Below are positions 6,763 to 15,157 of a stretch of DNA of 21,802 nt, one piece after another (the first letter of the stretch is position 1; each line of letters begins with the position of its first letter). The notes beneath the pieces were generated by a model, which worked only from the letters and a program-made list of their open reading frames with translations, searched no databases and was not told the DNA's origin. The position numbers were made by a program, and so were the translations under genes. Location: positions 1 through 21,802 of the forward strand of contig CAYYVJ010000029.1 in assembly GCA_964475115.1 (NCBI GenBank), in the 5' to 3' direction. This stretch comes from CAYYVJ01 sp964475115 (GTDB lineage: Bacteria > Bacillota > Clostridia > Lachnospirales > Lachnospiraceae).

Positions 6763-8016
6763 ATGGATCCAATTTTACTTGGAAAAATAGATTTTAGCGA
6801 AGCAGGTTCCGGTTGCAAAATGCTGTTAGGTGATATTAACAATGATGGTCGTATGGAAATGATTTTAGTTCAACCTGATGGTGATATCGATGACCGTTAT
6901 GTTCCTCACCAAATAACATGCGTAACTGCCTATGACTTTTTGGGTACTATGCTTTGGCAGTATGGCAAACCTGTGGATAATCACGGAAAATTCGGCTCAG
7001 ATTTTCCCGCACAAGTCTTTGATATCGATGGAGATGGAAACTTAGAAATTTTATGTGTTATAAATAAAAAGTTCTTAATTTTAGACGGTAAAAACGGAAC
7101 AGTAAAAAAAGAACACAATTTACCAGACGAAGAAGCTCATGATTGCATAATGATAGCAAATCTTTCTGGAAATCCAACACCCAGAGATATTTTATTAAAA
7201 AATCGATATTCTAAGCTTTGGGCTATGGATAAAGATTTTCATTTATTATGGACACATGAAGGAAATTTAGGACATTATCCTTGGATTCACGATATTAACA
7301 ATGACGGCAGAGACGAAATAATGGCAGGATATGATATGCTCTCTAGTGACGGGAAGATAATGTGGTCTTGTGAAAACTTAGAAGATCACGCTGATTGTCT
7401 TTGGGTTGGAGATGTGAATGGAGATGACAAAGTTGAAATCGCTGTAGGCGGAAGTGTTACCTGTCTATACGACACAACTGGGAATGAACTTTGGCGCTAT
7501 GAAGGTTCCATCGAATCACAACATATTGCCTTAGGCAGATTCGACGAAACCCTTCCAGGTCTTCAAGTCGCTGGTCTTGATCGCATTCGCCGTGGAGATG
7601 GCTACAAAGGTCAATGGGATGGTAAAGATGGCATGTTTCTCATTGACTGTGCAGGCAAAGAACTATGGAAAGAAAACAGAACAACAGATGGCTGGCTCAC
7701 AATTGTAGATACGTTTCGCAACTGGAATGGCGAAGGAAAAGACTACATACTTGCTTTTCGTAGAGGAGGTGGAATTAATCCCACCTTATACAACGGAAAA
7801 ATGGAAGCTATTGTTACCTTTCCTGTAGATGGTTATGTTGTTCATGGTGATTTCTTTGGACGCAAAATCGAGGATGCAATCATTTATTCAAATAATACTG
7901 CTTGGATCTATTCTGGAACAAATTACGATTTATCCATTCCACCATCAGGTAATAAAATTCCGCAAGTAAAGCGTCTTTATACATCTACTCTATATCCAGG
8001 TGGAGAATTATTATAA
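6763..8016 (+). CDS. Cytoplasmic VCBS/FG-GAP-type beta-propeller protein, function unknown
   Basis: A 417-residue protein made of repeated beta-propeller blades. At least four carry calcium-binding DxDGDG-like loops: DINNDGRMEM (24-33), DIDGDGNLEI (87-96), DINNDGRDEI (177-186) and DVNGDDKVEI (217-226). Blade edges such as LWQYGKP, LWTHEGN, MWSCEN, LWRYEGS and LWKENRT repeat a [LM]W signature about every 40-50 residues. The fold resembles integrin-like/VCBS propellers and the propellers of family 11 rhamnogalacturonan lyases; no lyase active site is recognised. There is no signal peptide, so it should be cytoplasmic, unlike most such proteins. The start is ATG at 6763 after AAGGAGGAAATT. It is the only plus-strand gene, divergent from gltA and convergent with the fatty-acid operon. 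A role in intracellular sugar or pectin-fragment metabolism is conceivable but unsupported by neighbours. Confidence 0.85.
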   Translation: MDPILLGKIDFSEAGSGCKMLLGDINNDGRMEMILVQPDGDIDDRYVPHQITCVTAYDFLGTMLWQYGKPVDNHGKFGSDFPAQVFDIDGDGNLEILCVINKKFLILDGKNGTVKKEHNLPDEEAHDCIMIANLSGNPTPRDILLKNRYSKLWAMDKDFHLLWTHEGNLGHYPWIHDINNDGRDEIMAGYDMLSSDGKIMWSCENLEDHADCLWVGDVNGDDKVEIAVGGSVTCLYDTTGNELWRYEGSIESQHIALGRFDETLPGLQVAGLDRIRRGDGYKGQWDGKDGMFLIDCAGKELWKENRTTDGWLTIVDTFRNWNGEGKDYILAFRRGGGINPTLYNGKMEAIVTFPVDGYVVHGDFFGRKIEDAIIYSNNTAWIYSGTNYDLSIPPSGNKIPQVKRLYTSTLYPGGELL

Positions 8017-8031
8017 CTATTAGTGAACTTT

Positions 8032-8062
8032 ATAGGGAGTTTGCCTTTGGCAAACTCCCTAT
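8032..8062. terminator. Shared bidirectional terminator hairpin
   Basis: A perfect 14-bp stem (8032-8045 with 8049-8062, atagggagtttgcc and its complement) has a TTT loop. It lies between the 3' ends of the propeller gene and the fatty-acid operon, and its right arm contains the operon's last stop codon (8059-8061). There is no good T-run on either side, but position and stability support a convergent terminator. Confidence 0.75.
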
Positions 8063-9120
8063 TGATTAGCAAACTCATTTATAACATCTCTTACAGATTC
8101 CATTTTCTCTGCTTTATAAGCATTTGCTCCACAAAATAGTAAACCCTGATCCACCTCTCCCTTGGCTGCATGAATAAGAGCACCTGTTATGCAGTAAGGT
8201 ATTGTTTTTGGATTACAGTTTTTAATACATTTATAGCATTTTGTTATCTTAGCCTTTTCATTTGCAGTAGCTTCCATAAACGGATTCATAATAGCTCTTC
8301 CTGGCATACCCACAGGGCTACTTACAATTTGTATATCTTCTTTTTTACAATGAATATAAGCCATTTTATAAGATTCATCTGCATCACATTCATAAGTAGT
8401 TACAAAACGGCTTCCAATCTGGACTCCATCTAAGCCAAGTTCCATATAATGTTCCATATCCTTACTATAATAGATGCCGCCTGCAGCAACAACAGGTATC
8501 TTTTTCCCATACTTTTCAGCATATTGCTTTACCAGTTCTTTAATGGATAAAATTTCTTTGTCAAACTCAGCATCCGTTAAATTTTCTAACTGTTCTTTGG
8601 TAAATCCCAAGTGTCCTCCTGCCTTTGGCCCTTCTACAACCACTAAATCCGGGATTTTCTTATAGTGCCTCTCCCACATCTTCAATATAACCATTGCCGC
8701 TTTTAAAGAAGACACAATTGGAGCAATCTTAGTTTTTGAATTTTCTACGTATTCTGGCAAATTAATAGGAAGTCCAGCTCCTGAAATAATAAGATCAGCT
8801 CCTGCTTTTACTGCTGTCTTTACATATTCCTCATAGTACTTGGTTGCAACCATAATATTGACTCCAATGATTCCACCTTTTGCCAAGTTCTTTGCTTTTT
8901 TTATTTGATCCCCAATTGCTCGAAGATTTGCTTCTACAGGGTTTGATTCAAAATCTGCTTCACGAAACCCAATTTGTGCAGTAGATATAATTCCAATTCC
9001 ACCTTCTAAGGCTACTGCACCTGCCAAACCCGATAAACTAATTCCAACTCCCATTCCACCTTGAATAATGGGTATCCTAGCTACTACATCTCCTATAACT
9101 AATGGTTTATATTTCATCAT
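8059..9120 (-). CDS. FabK/nitronate monooxygenase-like flavoprotein with C-terminal Cys motif
   Basis: An FMN-dependent TIM-barrel protein of the nitronate monooxygenase/FabK superfamily, 353 residues from the chosen start. It has PIIQGGMGVGIS near the N-terminus (FMN loop), VVVEGPKAGGHLGF with H170 equivalent to the FabK catalytic His, and VVAAGGIYY and GVQIGSRFV for phosphate binding. It differs from the operon's FabK by a longer insert and a C-terminal CYKCIKNC-N7-C pattern (C295, C298, C302, C310), plus C330. This may hold a metal or Fe-S cluster. The start is ATG at 9120, which has AAAGGA 6 nt upstream. An in-frame GTG at 9141 overlaps the accDA stop but lacks a ribosome site. It is last in the fatty-acid operon, 20 nt after accDA. 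A second enoyl-ACP reductase or a nitronate/flavin oxidoreductase are both possible. Confidence 0.85.
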   Translation of the reverse strand: MMKYKPLVIGDVVARIPIIQGGMGVGISLSGLAGAVALEGGIGIISTAQIGFREADFESNPVEANLRAIGDQIKKAKNLAKGGIIGVNIMVATKYYEEYVKTAVKAGADLIISGAGLPINLPEYVENSKTKIAPIVSSLKAAMVILKMWERHYKKIPDLVVVEGPKAGGHLGFTKEQLENLTDAEFDKEILSIKELVKQYAEKYGKKIPVVAAGGIYYSKDMEHYMELGLDGVQIGSRFVTTYECDADESYKMAYIHCKKEDIQIVSSPVGMPGRAIMNPFMEATANEKAKITKCYKCIKNCNPKTIPYCITGALIHAAKGEVDQGLLFCGANAYKAEKMESVRDVINEFANQ

Positions 9121-9140
9121 AAATAGTCCTTTCAACGACA

Positions 9141-10865
9141 CTACATGTTTCGAAATCTTTCATATCTTTCTTCTGTTAACTCTTTCTCCGATTTTCTTTC
9201 ATAGGATATCAGAAATTTACTAATTTCTTGTTTCATATATCCCGAAATCTCATCTAAAGATTTTTCAGAAGCAACTGTAGGTTCTGGTATAATCTGCTCA
9301 ATAATATTTAACTGCTTTAAATCCTTGGCTGTTATTTTCATAATATTAGCAGCTTCTTTCGCACGCTTATTATCTTTCCACAGTATGGATGCAAAACCTT
9401 CTGGAGATAAAATAGAGTAAGTAGAATTTTCAAGCATCCAAATTTCATTTGCTACTGCTAATGCAAGTGCTCCTCCACTTCCACCCTCTCCAATCACGAT
9501 AGAAAGAATAGGCACTTTTAAATCCGACATTTCATATAAGTTTCTAGCAATCGCTTCTCCTTGCCCTCTTTCCTCTGCTCCGATTCCACAAAATGCTCCT
9601 GGCGTATCTACAAAACAGATTATTGGTCTTTTAAACTTTTCTGCCTGTTTCATTAAACGAAGCGCTTTACGATAGCCTTCTGGATATGGCATTCCAAAAT
9701 TTCTTTTAATATTATCCTTTGTATTTTTACCTTTTTGTTGTCCTATAATTGTAACTGCTCTGCCTAAAATGGTTCCAATTCCTCCAATGATGGCCCCATC
9801 ATCTGCAAAAGCACGGTCACCATGAAGTTCTATAAATTCACCAAATATTTTCTCTATATAATCTAAGCTTGTGGGACGTTCTGCACTTCTAGCTATTTCC
9901 ACCTTCTCCCAAGCTGTCTTATCATTTAATAAGTCAATCCTTTTTTTACTTTCTTCTCTTTTTGTAACTAGATTCTCCTTTAGCTCAAGCTTTAAGTTCG
10001 GGTTATGAAAGCGTACTATTTTACTAAGAGTATTCTTTAAATCCACCCTTTTTACCACTTGATCTATTAAGCCTTTCTCAAGAAGAAACTCTGCCCTTTG
10101 AAAACCTTCAGGAAGTTTTTGACCAATGGTCTGTTCTATCACTCTAGGCCCTGCAAATCCAACTAAGGCTCCAGGTTCTGCTAAAATAATATCACCCAAC
10201 ATAGCAAAGCTAGCCGTTACTCCTCCGGTTGTAGGATCTGTTAAAACAGTAATATATAAAAGCCCAGCTTCACTGTGTTTTTTTAAAGCAGCTGATGTTT
10301 TCGCCATCTGCATTAAAGATACGATTCCTTCTTGCATTCTGGCACCACCACTACAAGTAAATATAATAATAGGTGATTTTCTTTCTGTAGCCTTTTCTAC
10401 TGCTCTCGTTATCTTCTCTCCAACCACTTGCCCCATACTTCCCATTAGAAATCTAGAGTCGCAAACAGCCAAAACTATTTCTTGACCATGTATAGTTGCT
10501 GCTCCTGTTACAACCGCTTCGTCCATATCAAGTTTTTGCTTAAGAGACAAAACCTTTTCTGGATACTTTTGAAAGTTCAAAGGATTTGTATTTGCAATAT
10601 CTTTATCCCATTCCACAAAACTTTCTTCATCCACCACTGATTTGATTCTACTATAGGCATCCAATCGGAAATAGTAATCACATTTTGGACAAACATTGTA
10701 GTTCTGAGTAATATCTTCCGTATAGACCAACTTCCCACATATCGGACATTTTGTCCATAACCCCTCTGGCACAGAAGGGCTTATCTTTTCTTCAGGCTGT
10801 GGTGAAGTATATTCTTTGTTTCCCAAAGGTATATAGGTCGTTTTCTTAAACATTTCTTTTAACAT
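9141..10865 (-). CDS. accDA: Acetyl-CoA carboxylase carboxyltransferase, fused beta and alpha subunits
   Basis: Transfers the carboxyl group from carboxybiotin to acetyl-CoA, giving malonyl-CoA. It is usually two proteins (AccD and AccA); here one uninterrupted 574-residue frame holds both. Residues 1 to about 300 are AccD: a zinc ribbon with C40, C43, C59 and C62, then FTCSGGARMQEG (169-180) and DPTTGGVTASFA. Residues from about 305 are AccA: TAWEKVEIARSAERPTSLDY, IELHGDRAFADDGAIIGGI, VDTPGAFCGIGAEERGQGEA (419-438) and GEGGSGGALA (459-468). The AccA part lacks most of its usual N-terminal helical segment of roughly 40 residues, so the fusion is compact. Both halves keep their active-site glycine-rich loops. 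The gene follows accC by 19 nt and precedes the flavoprotein gene. Confidence 0.96.
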   Translation of the reverse strand: MLKEMFKKTTYIPLGNKEYTSPQPEEKISPSVPEGLWTKCPICGKLVYTEDITQNYNVCPKCDYYFRLDAYSRIKSVVDEESFVEWDKDIANTNPLNFQKYPEKVLSLKQKLDMDEAVVTGAATIHGQEIVLAVCDSRFLMGSMGQVVGEKITRAVEKATERKSPIIIFTCSGGARMQEGIVSLMQMAKTSAALKKHSEAGLLYITVLTDPTTGGVTASFAMLGDIILAEPGALVGFAGPRVIEQTIGQKLPEGFQRAEFLLEKGLIDQVVKRVDLKNTLSKIVRFHNPNLKLELKENLVTKREESKKRIDLLNDKTAWEKVEIARSAERPTSLDYIEKIFGEFIELHGDRAFADDGAIIGGIGTILGRAVTIIGQQKGKNTKDNIKRNFGMPYPEGYRKALRLMKQAEKFKRPIICFVDTPGAFCGIGAEERGQGEAIARNLYEMSDLKVPILSIVIGEGGSGGALALAVANEIWMLENSTYSILSPEGFASILWKDNKRAKEAANIMKITAKDLKQLNIIEQIIPEPTVASEKSLDEISGYMKQEISKFLISYERKSEKELTEERYERFRNM

Positions 10866-10884
10866 AGACTGCTCCTAACAATTC

Positions 10885-12219
10885 TCAAATGTCTTGGATA
10901 AAGTGAGTATCAATATTTCCTTCTATATATTTCTTGTTTTGCAATATTTCATATTGAAAATCAATATTGGTTTCAATGCCTTCTAATACAAGTTCACCCA
11001 TTGCACTTTGCATCTTTCTAATGGCTGATTCTCTATCCTTATCATATGCTATAAGCTTTAAAACCATGGAATCATAATAAGGCGGTATTGTATACCCACA
11101 AAAAATTCCTGTATCAATTCGAATTCCATTTCCTCCTGGAAAATGTATATTGTAAATACTTCCTGGAGAGGGCATAAAATTCTTTTTAGGGTTTTCTGCA
11201 TTGATTCGACATTCTATAGCATGACCTTGTATTTTAACATCCTTTTGCTTAAAGGATAGAGGAATTCCTGCTGCAATTTTGATTTGTTCCTTAACAATAT
11301 CTATACCCGTTACCATTTCCGTTATTGGATGTTCCACCTGAATTCGTGTATTCATCTCAATAAAGTAAAATGTACCTGTTTTATCTAAAAGGAACTCTAT
11401 GGTTCCAGCATTTTCATAATTAGCTGCCTTTGCTGCTGCAATTGCAGTATCTCCCATTTTCTTACGCAACTTTTCGTCAATTGCTGAGGAAGGTGCCTCT
11501 TCAATTAATTTCTGGTGTCTTCTTTGGATCGAACAATCTCTTTCTCCTAAATGTACAATATTTCCATACTTATCTGCTAATATTTGAAATTCAATGTGTC
11601 TTGGATTAACAATATATTTTTCTATATACATAGAATTGTCTCCAAATCCACTAACCGATTCTCTCTGTGCTGTATTAAAATTACTTATAAACTTATCTGA
11701 TGAGGTAACAATTCGCATACCTTTGCCTCCACCACCAGAAGAAGCCTTTATCATAACTGGATAGCCCATCTCATCAGCAATTTTTTTTCCTTCTTCTGCA
11801 ATATAAACAGGTTCTTTTGTACCTGGTACGATTGGAACTCCTGCTTTTAACATAGTAGCTCTTGCTTCTGATTTATTCCCCATACTTCTTATCATATTAG
11901 AATCGGGTCCTATGAAGGTTATATTACACTTTTCACACATCTCAACAAATCTGGTGTTCTCAGATAAAAATCCAAACCCAGGATGAATAGCATCTGCTTT
12001 ACTAACTACTGTAGCGCTTAAGATACGTTCCATATTCAAATAACTCTCCGTACTTTGTGCCGGGCCAATACAAATACTCTCATCAGCTAATTGAGTATGA
12101 AGTGCTTCTTTGTCTGCCTCAGAGTAAACTGCTACTGTTTTAATTCCCATTTCTCTACAAGCTCTAATAATTCGAACTGCTATCTCACCACGATTGGCAA
12201 CTAATACTTTTTGAAACAT
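10885..12219 (-). CDS. accC: Acetyl-CoA carboxylase, biotin carboxylase subunit
   Basis: ATP-grasp enzyme that carboxylates the biotin on AccB using bicarbonate and ATP, the first half-reaction of malonyl-CoA formation. The 444-residue length is standard. The N-terminal pre-ATP-grasp domain starts MFQKVLVANRGEIAVRIIRA. The ATP lid glycine loop is SSGGGGKGMRIV (160-171). HLGERDCSIQRRHQKLIEEAP (223-243) and FIEMNTRIQVEHPITE (286-301, with catalytic R293) complete the active site. The C-terminal GHAIECRINAE (332-342) is typical. It starts 8 nt after the fabZ stop, with AGGAAG before the ATG, and leads into accDA. Confidence 0.98.
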   Translation of the reverse strand: MFQKVLVANRGEIAVRIIRACREMGIKTVAVYSEADKEALHTQLADESICIGPAQSTESYLNMERILSATVVSKADAIHPGFGFLSENTRFVEMCEKCNITFIGPDSNMIRSMGNKSEARATMLKAGVPIVPGTKEPVYIAEEGKKIADEMGYPVMIKASSGGGGKGMRIVTSSDKFISNFNTAQRESVSGFGDNSMYIEKYIVNPRHIEFQILADKYGNIVHLGERDCSIQRRHQKLIEEAPSSAIDEKLRKKMGDTAIAAAKAANYENAGTIEFLLDKTGTFYFIEMNTRIQVEHPITEMVTGIDIVKEQIKIAAGIPLSFKQKDVKIQGHAIECRINAENPKKNFMPSPGSIYNIHFPGGNGIRIDTGIFCGYTIPPYYDSMVLKLIAYDKDRESAIRKMQSAMGELVLEGIETNIDFQYEILQNKKYIEGNIDTHFIQDI

Positions 12220-12227
12220 ACTTCCTC

Positions 12228-12650
12228 CTACCCTATGGCAAAGGTTAATTCAGCGATTACAGCTACTTTTCCATCTACAGTCGCTACAGCTTTCCCAACA
12301 CCGATTGGTCCTTTTTTCTTGATAATCTCTACCTCGAGACGAAGCACATCCCCTGGAACTACCTTTTTTTTAAACTTAGCTGAATTAATACTTCCAAAAT
12401 ATGCTATCTTACCTTTATACTCTTCTTGACTTAAGATACATACTGCGCCTACTTGAGCCAACGCTTCAATAATCAAAACACCAGGCATAACAGGCTCCTC
12501 AGGAAAATGTCCTCTGAAAAAATATTCATCAAAACTTACTGCCTTGTAGCCAATCGCCTTTACCCCTGGCTCTAGTTCATCAACTTTATCTACCAGCAAA
12601 AACGGATGTCTATGTGGGATGATTTCTTTAATTTCTTTTATACCTAGCAT
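12228..12650 (-). CDS. fabZ: 3-hydroxyacyl-ACP dehydratase
   Basis: Hot-dog-fold enzyme that dehydrates 3-hydroxyacyl-ACP to trans-2-enoyl-ACP in each elongation round. The 140-residue length is normal. The motifs IIPHRHPFLLVDKV (11-23) and EYFFRGHFPEEPVMPGVLIIEALAQ place the catalytic pair at H48 and E62. A GGAG site stands 5-6 nt before the ATG at 12650. It lies between accB and accC, the same order as in streptococcal fatty-acid operons. No fabA or fabM homologue is in the window, so unsaturated fatty-acid synthesis is not explained by these genes. Confidence 0.97.
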   Translation of the reverse strand: MLGIKEIKEIIPHRHPFLLVDKVDELEPGVKAIGYKAVSFDEYFFRGHFPEEPVMPGVLIIEALAQVGAVCILSQEEYKGKIAYFGSINSAKFKKKVVPGDVLRLEVEIIKKKGPIGVGKAVATVDGKVAVIAELTFAIG

Positions 12651-12666
12651 AATTACTCCATTCTAC

Positions 12667-13137
12667 TTAAATATTTTTAATTTTAAATAAAGGTTGACCG
12701 TATTCTACCATTTGTTCATTTTTAATTAATACTTCTTCTACGATACCATCGCATTCGCATTCTATTTCATTCATTAATTTCATTGCTTCTACAATGCCTA
12801 AAGTCTGTCCTTTTTTCACTGCATCTCCGATTACCACAAATGGTGCTTCCTCTGGAGAAGGTGAATGATAAAATGTACCTACTAGGGGAGAATTTATCTG
12901 CATTTCATTTTCACAAATAACACTTTTTTCTTGTTTATCTTCCGAAGAAGGGTTACTTACTGTAGGAAGGGATTCTGATTTTAGTTGTACTCTCGTCATA
13001 TCATTTTCACCTGCTACACCTACTGTGGAAATTTGTTTATCAAAAACAAGTTTTGTATTTCCTTCTTCCAGCGTAAAACCAGTTAAGGAAGAGTCAGATA
13101 CGGTATTGATTAATTTAATAATTTGTTCAAGTTCCAT
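12667..13137 (-). CDS. accB: Acetyl-CoA carboxylase biotin carboxyl carrier protein
   Basis: Carries the biotin that shuttles carboxyl groups between AccC and the carboxyltransferase. The 156 residues comprise an N-terminal helical region (1-35), a flexible Ser/Glu/Lys-rich linker (about 50-78) and a C-terminal biotinyl domain (79-156). The biotin-acceptor is K120 in VEAMKLMNEIE. The 'thumb' insertion typical of AccB, HSPSPEEAPFV, is present at 91-101. The start has AAAGGAG before ATG at 13137. It lies 14 nt after fabF and 16 nt before fabZ. Confidence 0.97.
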   Translation of the reverse strand: MELEQIIKLINTVSDSSLTGFTLEEGNTKLVFDKQISTVGVAGENDMTRVQLKSESLPTVSNPSSEDKQEKSVICENEMQINSPLVGTFYHSPSPEEAPFVVIGDAVKKGQTLGIVEAMKLMNEIECECDGIVEEVLIKNEQMVEYGQPLFKIKNI

Positions 13138-13151
13138 TGATTGCTCTCCTT

Positions 13152-14390
13152 TTAATCTCTAAACTTTTTCACTAGAATACTTCCATTATGCCCACCAAAA
13201 CCCAAGGAATTGCTAAGGGCATATTCTACATCTTCATGAATTCCACTTCCAGGAACATAGTTCAAATCACATTCTTCATCCTTTTTTGAATACCCTACTG
13301 TAGGATGAATGTAACTCTCCATAATAGACTTAATACATGTGATAAATTCAACTGCTCCAGCAGCTCCAAGTAAATGCCCTACCATGGATTTTGTAGAATT
13401 GATTTTTAGATTATAAGCATGCTCTCCAAATACACTTTTAATAGCAATGGTCTCAAACAAATCATTATGATGTGTACTTGTTCCATGAGCATTTATATAT
13501 GAAATATCTTTAGGAGAAATTCCTGCTTCTCTAATTGCAAATTCCATTGCTTTTCCAGCTCCAGCTCCATCTTCTGAAGGAGAAGTAATATGAAATGCAT
13601 CGCATGTTGCTCCATATCCAACTACTTCAGCTAATATCGTTGCGTTTCTAGCTAATGCATGGTCAAGTTCTTCTAGAATAACAATTCCAGCTCCCTCTCC
13701 CATTACAAAACCATTTCGCTCTAAATCAAAAGGAATCGAAGCTCTTAAGGGATCTTCAGAGTCTGAAAGGGCTGTTAATGCAGCAAATCCTCCAATACCA
13801 ATAGGACATATTGATCCTTCACTACCTCCAGCTATCATAACATCTGCTTCTCCATATTGTATGGCACGAAATGCCTCTCCAATAGAATGCGTTCCTGTAG
13901 CACAAGCAGTTACAATATTAAGACACTTTCCTTTTGCACCAAATTGAATCGATACATTACCTGCTGCCATATTTGTAATCATAAGAGGAACTAATAAAGG
14001 ATTGATTCTAGAAGGTCCTTTTTCTAACAACTTCTTATGTTCTCTCTCCAACGCTTGCAAACTTCCGATTCCAGAGCCTACAGAAACACCAACACGATAT
14101 GGATCTTCTTTTTCTATAAGCAGTCCTGACTGTTCTAGTGCTTCTTTTGTTGCTGCCACTGCATATTGGCTAAATAATTCCATTCTTTTTGCAGCTTTAA
14201 AATCCATATAATCTTTTGGGTTAAAGTCTTTTACTTCTGCAGCTAGTTTATTTTTATATTCTGATGTATCAAATTTAGTTATAGGGCTAATTCCCACTTG
14301 ATTTTCTTTCACACCTGCCCAAAAGCTTTCCACACTATTTCCGATAGGTGTAATTGCTCCCATACCAGTGACAACCACTCTTTTTTGCAT
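13152..14390 (-). CDS. fabF: Beta-ketoacyl-ACP synthase II
   Basis: Thiolase-fold condensing enzyme that elongates acyl-ACP with malonyl-ACP. The 412-residue length is standard. The catalytic triad is C163 in VTACATGTHSIG, H302 in INAHGTSTHHND and H339 in KSMVGHLLGAAGA, the Cys-His-His set of KAS I/II and not the Cys-His-Asn set of FabH. It is therefore not the initiating synthase. The N-terminus MQKRVVVTGMGAITPIG and C-terminal SNSLGFGGHNGS are typical. AAAGGTG precedes the ATG. It is the only ketoacyl-ACP synthase visible in the operon. Confidence 0.98.
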   Translation of the reverse strand: MQKRVVVTGMGAITPIGNSVESFWAGVKENQVGISPITKFDTSEYKNKLAAEVKDFNPKDYMDFKAAKRMELFSQYAVAATKEALEQSGLLIEKEDPYRVGVSVGSGIGSLQALEREHKKLLEKGPSRINPLLVPLMITNMAAGNVSIQFGAKGKCLNIVTACATGTHSIGEAFRAIQYGEADVMIAGGSEGSICPIGIGGFAALTALSDSEDPLRASIPFDLERNGFVMGEGAGIVILEELDHALARNATILAEVVGYGATCDAFHITSPSEDGAGAGKAMEFAIREAGISPKDISYINAHGTSTHHNDLFETIAIKSVFGEHAYNLKINSTKSMVGHLLGAAGAVEFITCIKSIMESYIHPTVGYSKKDEECDLNYVPGSGIHEDVEYALSNSLGFGGHNGSILVKKFRD

Positions 14391-14416
14391 TATTACACAC
14401 CTTTCAAGGTTTCTAG

Positions 14417-15157
14417 CTACATTGCCATTCCACCATTTACATTTATAATTTGACCAGTTATATATCCACTTTTATCAGAGGCTAAAAAAGCTGCTAGTTC
14501 TGCAATATCACTTGAAGTTCCAAATCTTTTAAGTGGAATTTGATTTAAAATAGATTCTTTTACTTGTTCTGGTAATACAGCTGTCATTTCTGTATCAATA
14601 AATCCAGGAGCAATTCCATTTACAGTAATACCCCTTGGAGCTAATTCTCTTGCTACAGATTTCGTCAATCCGATTATACCTGCCTTAGAAGCACTATAAT
14701 TTGCTTGACCTGCATTGCCTACTACACCTGAAATTGAAGAAATATTAATGATTCTTCCACTTCTTTGCTTAATCATTTGCCTTACTACATGCTTAATGCA
14801 ATGAAATGTTCCTTTTAAATTAATGTTCATCACTTGGTCAAATTCTTCTTCAGACATTTTAAGTAACAAATTATCTTTTGTAATACCTGCATTATTCACT
14901 AGCACATCGATACGAGAATTGGTCTTAATAATTTCTTCTATCATCTCTTTTGTTTGTTCATAATTAGCTACATTACATTGATAGGGGTAAGCCTTTCCAC
15001 CAGAAGCTATAATCTCATTTACTACTTTTACAGCAGCCTCCTCTGAGCCATTATAGTTTACAATTACAGTTGCACCATATCGACCTAAAGTAAGAGCAAT
15101 TTCTCTTCCAATTCCTCGACTAGCACCAGTTACTAACGCCACTCTTTCTATTAACAT
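14417..15157 (-). CDS. fabG: 3-oxoacyl-ACP reductase
   Basis: Short-chain dehydrogenase that reduces 3-oxoacyl-ACP with NADPH. The 246 residues include the cofactor motif TGASRGIG (10-17), NNAG (88-91) and the catalytic Ser141, Tyr154 and Lys158 (YSASKAG). The C-terminal GYITGQIINVNGGMAM is characteristic of FabG. Its ATG overlaps the 3' end of fabD by 7 nt, which suggests translational coupling, and fabF follows after 26 nt. Its place in the operon supports the FabG call over another SDR. Confidence 0.97.
   Translation of the reverse strand: MLIERVALVTGASRGIGREIALTLGRYGATVIVNYNGSEEAAVKVVNEIIASGGKAYPYQCNVANYEQTKEMIEEIIKTNSRIDVLVNNAGITKDNLLLKMSEEEFDQVMNINLKGTFHCIKHVVRQMIKQRSGRIINISSISGVVGNAGQANYSASKAGIIGLTKSVARELAPRGITVNGIAPGFIDTEMTAVLPEQVKESILNQIPLKRFGTSSDIAELAAFLASDKSGYITGQIINVNGGMAM

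Noticed and set aside
9121..9141. GTG start giving seven extra residues for the terminal flavoprotein
   Set aside because: No Shine-Dalgarno sequence precedes the GTG, whereas ATG at 9120 has AAAGGA 6 nt upstream and the family N-terminus begins there.
9900..10000. Possible sequencing frameshift joining accD and accA
   Set aside because: The frame runs smoothly through a plausible helical linker, with neither half missing an active-site motif, so a true fusion is the simpler reading.
10126..10485. A 119-codon plus-strand open frame opposite accDA
   Set aside because: It lies wholly within the conserved AccD coding sequence on the other strand, and its translation resembles no protein family; it is a shadow frame.
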